A DNA stretch of 64,000 nt from Branchiostoma floridae (Eukaryota; Chordata; Leptocardii; Amphioxiformes; Branchiostomatidae): the NCBI RefSeq assembly GCF_000003815.2, contig NC_049987.1, forward strand, positions 20,222,317-20,286,316. The letters are read 5' to 3'. Shown piece by piece: positions 56,781-64,000 of this stretch. Each line of letters starts with the position of its first letter. Positions within the stretch are counted from its first letter, which is position 1. The translations under genes and the position numbers were made by a program. The notes beneath the pieces were generated by a model that was not told where the DNA came from, did no database searches, and worked only from the letters and a program-made list of their open reading frames with translations.

Positions 56781-57065
56781 TACTCTCCAAGCAGAGGTTG
56801 GTGGAAACACTTGTGACCTCTTCCTTTCATCCGTTTTTTATCGACTGACCTTTCCTCCTGCCTTCTGTTTATACTAACTCATGNNNNNNNNNNNNNNNNN
56901 NNNNNNNNNNNNNNNNNNNNNNNNNNNNNNNNNNNNNNNNNNNNNNNNNNNNNNNNNNNNNNNNNNNNNNNNNNNNNNNNNNNCGACTTTCACCAGGATC
57001 GGTTGATAAAAACGGATGTAAGTAAAAGGTCACAATTTTTTCCACCAACCTCTGCTTGGAGAGTT
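56781..57065. mobile_element. MITE family C, copy 2, containing a gap
   Basis: Termini ACTCTCCAAGCAGAGGTT and AACCTCTGCTTGGAGAGT, with matching inner arms (CATCCGTTTTTTATCG, GATAAAAACGGATG), around 100 N. Confidence 0.75.
56884..56983. other. Assembly gap (100 N)
   Basis: A run of N in the loop of an inverted-repeat element, where assembly commonly fails. Confidence 0.98.
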
Positions 57066-57182
57066 AAGAGATGTGCAGACCCCATGTAGACCCCCAGGAA
57101 TGGTTATCAGCCTTATACAGTGCCAAACCATGCATTACTGTCATCTTAGTCCCCATGCAGTTTCAGACATTAGTATTCACCC

Positions 57183-57760
57183 CTTCATCTGGTGTATATC
57201 AACAACAATTACACTTGACACTTTAGCCAAAACAAAAGTCTGACCTTTTTTTGTTTTTCAAGAACTGGTTTGATAAAATTATGTTGTTCATTCAAAAAAA
57301 AAGTTTATTCAAACTTTTAATCTAAGTATTATGGTAACCATTGGTATTCATCCCTTCATCTGGTGTATATCAACAACAATTACACTTGACACTTGAGCCA
57401 AGACAAAAGTTTGACCTTTTTTTTATTGTTTCTCTTGAACTGGTTTATGATGTTCAGGCCAGAGAAAGTTTATTTGAAGTATACCATTTGTATTCTTCCC
57501 TTCATCTGGTGTTTATCAACAACAATTACACTTGACACTTGAGCCAAGACAAAAGTCTGAACTTTTTTTTATTGTTTCTCTTGAACTGGTTTATGATGTT
57601 CAGGCCAGAAAAAGTTTATTTGAAGAATACCATTTGTATTATTCCCTTCATCTGGTGTTTATCAACAACAATTACACTTGACACTTAAGCCAAAACAATT
57701 TTTAAGTCTGATTTTTTTTTTGTTACCATAGATCTGGTTTACGATGTTCAGGCAAATAAA
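57183..57760 (+). repeat. Minisatellite, four copies of about 146-171 bp
   Basis: CTTCATCTGGTGT(A/T)TATC and following sequence recur at 57183, 57354, 57500 and 57646. Confidence 0.9.
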
Positions 57761-58564
57761 TTGATTCGAAGTATGCCATCAGTGGGCGCATTGATTTTTT
57801 ATCTTTCTGCTAAAATGAAAGAAAAAGATGAGCAGTTATTAACTTTGCCAAGAAGGTTAATTTGTTTAAGGTGTCATTTGTCTGAGGTGTGTGTCTATGA
57901 ACAGCATACATGTAACTCAAGAAGCTTGGATAGTCCCCTATGGTAGTTGGTATAGATGGGTAGGGGTTGCAGAAACAAAGGTCAAGTTTGATGATGGGTC
58001 CCCTGGCAGCTTTCTAAGGTACTGCAGGTTTTGACATCTTTTTGAATATGACTCCAAATTTTGGCCAATAAAGAAGATAAGATTGATATAGACTTGTCAC
58101 CCATGAAATTAAGCGTCCTTACATACAATGTACATTTGCGGGCCAGTGAGCAAAGCATTCACAAAACACTATGACAATGTGCAAATCTATTTCTCTGCAT
58201 GCTTGCAAATGCACAACCTGTAACTGTCAGGAGTTCAGAAGAATGGGGTCATCTATGTTTTGGATGCTGCCTTCACCAGGACAATGTGGTACTTACAGTA
58301 AGGTTGCCAGGTTACATCACATCAAATGTCTTAAGTCACAGCTATAAATTTCCTTGGTTCTCCGTCATTAATTTAAAAGTAAGATGTCAGGAAGAGGTCA
58401 GCGTGAAAACAGAGTGATGTGAAGGAAGTGTGAATCTGTTTATAATCTCACTCCCTTAAACTAAACGTTCCTGATTAAAGGAAGGTACAGATATTTCAAT
58501 CACTGTCTGTTTTCTTGTTGAACTTCCTTATCTCCTGAAATTGTACCATAACACCAACATTGCT

Positions 58565-58773
58565 TACTGTATATGCAGAATTGTTCACAGTGGTTTTATG
58601 TTTGCAGTTTTTGCGGTGGCCACTTCACCGCGAACTTAAAACCACCGCGAACATTTCCATTATAATTTTTAATACAGTCTGTGGCTCTACCGCGACCTTA
58701 AAACCATTGCAAAAACTCCATTTTCCCACTATCGCGAAAGTAAATCCCCGTGAACTTAAATGCATTTACAGTA
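58565..58773. mobile_element. MITE family B, copy 3
   Basis: Termini TACTGTATATGCA / TGCATTTACAGTA. The interior has ACCGCGAAC and TTAAAACCACCGCGA blocks matching the 34143 copy in inverse order. Confidence 0.7.
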
Positions 58774-58934
58774 TATTTTCCCTATGTTGGTATGGTCTTA
58801 TCTATGAGGACGCTACTGTCATCAGGACAATGTGTGACTGACTGCAGTGTTGCTTGGTGACAACACGTTGGTCCTTAACATAACAATGTTGACCCACTCT
58901 CTCTGGCTCCCAGTATATACAGTGCCTTGGGGTA

Positions 58935-59110
58935 AGGTTTGGGCATAATTCCTACCCAACCTACATGTATATCTGTCTTCTTGTGCTAATAAGGACTTGA
59001 GCCAAGAGGTCTCTCTGACTCTCAGTACTTATATTACTGTACACTACCTAAGGGTCAGGTTTGGGCATAGTTCCTGCTCAACCTATATCTGTCTTCTTGG
59101 CTTGAGCCAA
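58935..59110 (+). repeat. Tandem duplication, about 122-bp step
   Basis: AGGTTTGGGCATA, TATCTGTCTTCTTG and TTGAGCCAAGAGG recur in order from 58935 and 59057. Confidence 0.7.
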
Positions 59111-59119
59111 GAGGAACAT

Positions 59120-60125
59120 TTCCAGGTTGGTCATTGAGGTGTCGTTGATAATGGATAGACAACCAAGTCTAACAGATTGTTGGCTACTTAACCTTAGTTG
59201 TTAAAGCTAAATGACTAAAGCTGATATTGTCTTTCCTGTAGCCTTCTGCCCTTTCCATAATTCTGGTTAAACTTAATAAAGAAAATAGTCTGAAAATCAG
59301 GGCAAGGTAGCACATAATCTACTCAGTACCGTACATGTAACTAAGTTTTAATTTTGCTTTGTATTATGTTCTGTTAAATATTTTAACAACCTGTAGTCCT
59401 GTACCAGATTTGTTATATTTAATGCACAGGTTGATGACAGTTTGAACAAATCTCCACTGCTACTCTGTTATACTCTTCACTTCCTCGTTATCCTATTTCT
59501 AAGTAATCCAGTGGGCCAACATTAATTTCTAAAGCCAGGTCACGAACTCTCGAGCATTAGAACAGTTGTATTTACTTGTAAGCTTAGTTCAGAGCCATTG
59601 AGAAAGATCCTTTGGGTAAGCAGTGCCTACTCTGGGTGATAATCCTCCCTTCTGGCCTTTCACCAGCATGTGTAGACTGTAGCAGCACATGGTGCGATTC
59701 TGAGGCCTCGGACAAAGGGTTGCCTCAGAAGAGGACGCAAGCCTTTTGTTCGCAGACCAGAATAGCCATAGAAGATTGAAAGAAGCGCATTAAAGGATTG
59801 AAGAGGGATGTCTTAGAGAGTAAGTAGCTGATTCAGTGTGTTCTACGAGGCATAGGAGCAGTGTAGGGTCCTTTCCCTGAGGTACCCAGTTGTTAGGGTG
59901 GAGTAAGGGACTTATAATGCAGTGAATCGCAGAGGTTTGTGATCTGTGACCTATAAGATCTATATGACAATTGCTGTTTACTTTGCCAATGCTCAGTATG
60001 ACTCTAAGATCCGTTGCAACTGTATTTGACTGTAGTTTTATTGTGTATCTTAAACTTTCACTGCTTTTGTGGTGATGCATGTGTTGAAATGCGTTGTGTT
60101 TTAAAGTTCTAATTTCCATTCTTTC
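59120..60125. other. No gene recognised
   Basis: Non-coding sequence without clear elements. Confidence 0.35.
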
Positions 60126-60130
60126 TCCTG

Positions 60131-60596
60131 CAGTATACAAGATTGGTTTGAACTTCATTTTGGTTTTTAAACAGTTGATATGAAGACTGCTTTGTTATTT
60201 GTTTATTTGTTATCCACAGTTTTAATCAATTATCTACTTTATTTCCTGCACTATCCAAGATGATTTGAAAAGACTGCTTTATTTTCTTTTCATATTGAAC
60301 TATGTTTTAATCTGTATGACTGGTTTATTTTATTACCCTAAGTCTATTTCATGTCTCCCCTCTGCAGTATCCAAGATTGGTTTGAACTTGAGCTGTGCAA
60401 CTTTTCTATCAAACAGTGAATTTTTACAATTTTGTTTTATAGTCTTAAGTCTTATTTCATGTCTCCCCTCTACAGTATCCAAGATTGGTTCGAACTTGAG
60501 CTGTGCGACGTCCGCCCTCCTCCCAGGGGGGAGGGCAGGGCTCTACAGAGTTGCATGGATGAAAAACCGACACGGAAAACCAGATGATGAGCTACG
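60131..60596 (+). CDS. Candidate exon (60476-60596) with three upstream partial copies
   Basis: The exon candidate runs from TCTACAG/TATCC to CTACG/GTAAGC. Only one frame is fully open: SKIGSNLSCATSALLP, GGRAGLYRVAWMKNRHGK, then PDDELR. Another frame (IQDWFELELCDVRPPPRG) closes 12 nt before the donor and would make a terminal exon. Its acceptor and first bases are repeated upstream at 60131, 60248 and 60365, in steps of about 110 bp. A degenerate copy of its end (VAWMKYRHGK) lies near 60937. I recognise no family. Confidence 0.35.
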
Positions 60597-60663
60597 GTAA
60601 GCACGACATTATGTTATAGTGCTACCCTATAGAGTTGTATGGATCTTATAGTGCTACATTACA

Positions 60664-60887
60664 GAGCTGTCTCCTGCTTTAATTTTTTTCTGTCCCTCTC
60701 ATTGCTTGGAAACCAATGCTGTTGATTTTCCTTGTAAAATCTGTCATTTTGAGCATATGAAAACACATTGTCATCAATTCATGTACTTAACTTCAGAATT
60801 CTGGGATGTATGGGATGAAATTTTTGTCCGTCCCAACATGCAAATTTCCGTCCCAGGATGGAGGGACAGGTTCTGGAGACAGTCCTC
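60664..60887. mobile_element. GGCTGTCTCCAGG-family element
   Basis: Termini GAGCTGTCTCCTG and CTGGAGACAGTCC in inverted orientation. The interior has TTTTTGTCCGTCCC and GGATGGAGGGACAGG, as in the other copies. Confidence 0.55.
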
Positions 60888-61008
60888 GTTACATAGATGT
60901 TATACTGGTACCCTAAAGATCTAGATCTAGAGTTGCTTGGATGAAGTACCGACACGGAAAACGGAGCTACAAATAGTAGTATGACAAGCACTACATTTTA
61001 AAAAGATG

Positions 61009-61179
61009 TAATCTCCAGGCAGATTTACCAGTGGCATAAGATAGTATTAAAGCTGGCTAAGGAATACAGCTAGCCAAAAGGAGTCATCAGCCACTAGGAA
61101 TTTGTGTTTGGCTCCCAGCTTCACTCCTCTGGCAGCTTTTCATACTATCTTATGCTGCTGTAGGATCTGCTTGGAGATC
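61009..61179. mobile_element. MITE family A, copy 5
   Basis: Termini AATCTCCAGGCAGATTTACC and GGATCTGCTTGGAGAT, with inner arms CATAAGATAGTATTAAAGCT and AGCTTTTCATACTATC. Confidence 0.75.
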
Positions 61180-61196
61180 AGTAAAGATGCACGGAT

Positions 61197-63360
61197 ATGC
61201 AAATTTTCTTCATCTGTGGGTACATGGTAGGTAGGTTACTTTTAGATCTCTTTTATGTCCGTAAAGGTCATAATCTAGGGGCTCTAACAGGTCCTTTTAA
61301 TGGTTTAAGGAATATCCTCTCAACCACCAAACCTAGCCCTGCACAAAATGAACTGTATCCAGTTACACTCAACACTTTCAATGGGTTCAGAGGTACCTGT
61401 ACTCATGATACCCACTCAATGGAATCTACAGAAGCTTTTCAGAGATATCTCAAACTAAAAAGACATTCAGGCTTAATTAAAACATTGAAGTTCCTGTCAA
61501 AACAAGGTGCTTTTTAGATGGCCAAATATAGTATAGAAGAAATTCCCTGGCTTAAGTATGGTTGATCCCATTTAGTACTCTCTTTTTCTCTCTCTCTTTT
61601 CTTTTGACACTTCAGCTTGTAACAGGCAAAGCACTGTTGAAAAGTATGAACAACACTTGTTTTCAAACAGGCAACTCTGGAGAGTCTTTTGTTCAAAATG
61701 TTTCAAAAGTTGAAAACTGTGTAGCCTGGGTTGTTGACTTCTGTAGAGGTGGCATCAATTTCCTAATGCAATCAGTGGGGCGTTAAATGGGGATGGAGTT
61801 ACGATTTAGGATCGGCTTTCGCGGAAAAGAGATGATGCAAAAGAAGCATCAACAAACATTGTAGTAGAGGGTACCAACAGATTTGTAGTGGGTAGAGTTG
61901 ACTCTGCAGAAATTTTTGGGAAGTATGGGAGCAAGACAGGCTTCGGAAAAGTGCAGAGATGACTTCTCAGTGAGGTGAGTGTTGTGACGGTACATTGAAG
62001 TATGTGGTTGAGTACCTTACACGTTTCTGGTCTTGTTTCCCTTTAACTGATTCTGAAATATTTACATTTGAAACATCGACAAATCGTTCTATCTGCATGC
62101 AGTGATGCTCCAAGTTCCAATGACAAAACTACAGGTACAGCCACTTTTTTAGATAAGTTTACTGTTGTTATATAACGTTAAATATACAATGTGCAAGACA
62201 TTAACATAGGAGTTAGTAGCCTGTAATACAGTCTTGTTAGCTTTGGTCCACTCACGAAAGTCGCTGTAACCTCGTGGTTAAGGATTGGACAAGGCTTGAT
62301 TCCAGGCTAAGGAGTTAGAGTTTCAACATAGTGCATGTAGTAAATATCAAGGCAGTTCTAAGAGTCTGTTACATGTTACATTTTTCGTTAGGAAATTGAT
62401 TACTTTGGATACATGTAAAGAAAATATTTGAGACTGAGAGATCGACATCTAAAAGAAATACAATGCTCATTATGCTGTCTATTAATCAATTACTGGATAT
62501 TACCACAGTGTCCAAACTGCAGCAGTTGAGAGAGCAATTGAGAGAGTGCAAAGGAAAATGCTTGCAATTGGTATTTGAACTAGCTGGTATGGTTTAACAT
62601 AGGTGCAAACAGTGTTTGACCATACCACTACTAGATAGCAAACATTACACAGCGGATCCAATGCTTGAAAGATGTGAAAGAGTTTAACAAGCTGTTAGAT
62701 TCAAAATACAAAAGCCGTGACAATGATAGCTCTTTGGACAAAAGCTTTTATTTTTCCTTTTTAGCCTGTATCTACAAAAAAAATAATAGACGCTTTGAAT
62801 AGTTTTCAGGGTTTAGGAGGATTTCGTTTAGGAACTAGGTTTCCCCAAGACCCCCATCATACCCTCTGTACCTTATGGCAAACAAGTCAACATAGTTGAC
62901 ACTTTGGTGCTAACCTGACTGGTGCCTTGATCAAATATTGACTGCACGGATTCTAGTAGTAGAACAGAATCGACAAAGTGCTTGTCTTCTTGCCAACAAC
63001 ATACATAACTCAAATGCTTGCATACATGTACACCAGTTTTAGGTGCAGTTCTGATTACACATGATAGGCGTCCTGGTTCAAATTTTGGTGTAGCCTAACA
63101 AAATCCAATTAATCAATGAGTACGTAAGAGTGCAAGTCCAAAGAGCGTGATGTGAAAAATCATGTTGTCTAACGTTACTTGCAATCTCATTCCTTACTGG
63201 CTGATTTAAAGTTCCAATATGATTGTTATGTAGTTTTATTCAGAGGATTTCAGTTTGAAGGCATCTAGAAGTCTATTTAACTTCATTTCACACCTAGCTG
63301 CACTCTTCACACCAAGAAAACCAGGTAAAAGGAGCGTCTATTGTCACTAAACAAGTAGGC
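61197..63360. other. No firm gene
   Basis: A possible non-coding exon ends CAGTGAG/GTGAGT near 61976, and a (TC)n tract lies near 61583-61600. No other signal is seen. Confidence 0.3.
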
Positions 63361-63401
63361 CCGACCTACTTCCGTTACACCTAATTGAGTTTGCCCTTCT
63401 T

Positions 63402-63490
63402 ATGCAAATGAGGTGGGCGGAGCCGATTGTCACTTGGCGGGTAGACACAGGCCTCTCTCTGATTGGCTGTTGAGAAAAGCCTGTATACAT
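63402..63490 (+). promoter_or_regulatory. Promoter candidate upstream of the 63606 exon
   Basis: An octamer ATGCAAAT (63402-63409), a GGGCGGAGC box (about 63416), an inverted CCAAT box ATTGGCT (63462-63468) and a TATA-like TATACATTTAAAT (from 63484) stand in order. They fit a start site near 63515 and the ATG at 63606. Confidence 0.5.
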
Positions 63491-63605
63491 TTAAATCTCA
63501 GTCAGTTTCTATGGCTTGGGCAACCTCTGGTAGCGTGTAACTTTCACTTCCAGCCTGTGTTCTGCCATTGTTTCTTGAAATTTGGCTGAAACAAAAGCAG
63601 CAGCC

Positions 63606-63757
63606 ATGTTTAAGAAGGTTAGGAAGGCCCTGTCCATGTCTAGGAAGCAAAGTAGAGAGAAGATCTACACTGTAATCACTCCAAGCAGACGGATACAGGG
63701 GTCAGAAATTACCGGGCAGAGGCTAGCAGGATTCACTAGGAAGCAAAGCTTTCTCAA
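63606..63757 (+). CDS. First coding exon of an unidentified plus-strand gene
   Basis: ATG in good context (GCCATGT, with G at -3) opens 50 codons and ends CTCAA/GTAAGT, a consensus donor, in phase 2. The product is very basic: MFKKVRKALSMSRKQSREK, IYTVITPSRRIQGSEITG, then QRLAGFTRKQSFL, with repeated SRKQS/TRKQS motifs that look like basophilic kinase or 14-3-3 sites. A promoter-like array lies just upstream. The rest of the gene is beyond the window. It may be an alternative first exon of a gene that also uses the upstream promoter candidates. Confidence 0.55.
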
Positions 63758-64000
63758 GTAAGTAGTGTTGTCATTCTGTTTTCTACTAGAGCAAAAGTTT
63801 CTACCAGAAGCTTGTTGAAGTGTTGAAGGGTTACTAAATGATCACTGCATTCAAGGAGATTCTATTATAAGCCAGAGATATATGTAAGTCAATAGGATTA
63901 TTTTATTATTATGTACTAGATAATTTGTGCTAATCTGTACTGTCAAACAGTCCTATGTGTTTCTTGACATGTTGAAGGTTACTAAATGGTTGCTGCATCA

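Noticed and set aside
35811..60600. Local repeats as a possible CRISPR array
   Set aside because: Units are 110-200 bp without spacer/repeat structure, and the genome is eukaryotic.

Overview
The window is eukaryotic nuclear DNA. It has short exons with GT..AG introns, AATAAA signals, tRNA-derived SINEs, many small inverted-repeat elements and four N-filled assembly gaps. The gene set (an expanded dopamine beta-hydroxylase-like/MOXD1 family, TFB1M, ARL6) and the repeat style fit an invertebrate deuterostome, most likely a lancelet (Branchiostoma). The species call is inference.

Region 1 (1-19.3 kb) holds copper type II monooxygenases. A plus-strand gene enters from the left edge and shows only its last two exons; the first carries a 1-nt deletion relative to its paralogues. 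Tail-to-tail with it lies a minus-strand gene at 2750-19202. I could assemble it into 23 exons with consistent splice phases, giving about 1221 residues. It encodes two complete DOMON + Cu2-monooxygenase units in one reading frame. The join is a single exon (9987-10280) that runs from the C-terminal tail of unit 1 straight into the DOMON domain of unit 2, without stop, signal peptide or GPI-like tail in between. All six copper ligands are present in both units. The two halves share intron positions, a TTCTA microsatellite and a MITE, so the gene arose by tandem duplication and fusion.

Region 2 (19.7-29.7 kb) holds two conserved housekeeping genes arranged head to head. TFB1M (mitochondrial 12S rRNA dimethyladenosine transferase; minus strand, 6 exons, 354 aa) and ARL6/BBS3 (ciliary small GTPase; plus strand, 8 exons, 186 aa) share a 678-bp intergenic promoter. 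The TFB1M last exon is surrounded by partial duplicates of itself.

Region 3 (29.7-64 kb) is repeat-rich with no complete recognisable gene. It holds the ARL6 3' UTR, three promoter-like or first-exon-like spots on the plus strand (about 31.8, 43.3 and 63.5 kb), two open internal exon candidates (46.6 and 60.5 kb), a 1.5-kb long inverted repeat, several MITE families and many 110-200 bp local tandem duplications. This looks like intronic and upstream space of one or more large plus-strand genes, which I could not identify.
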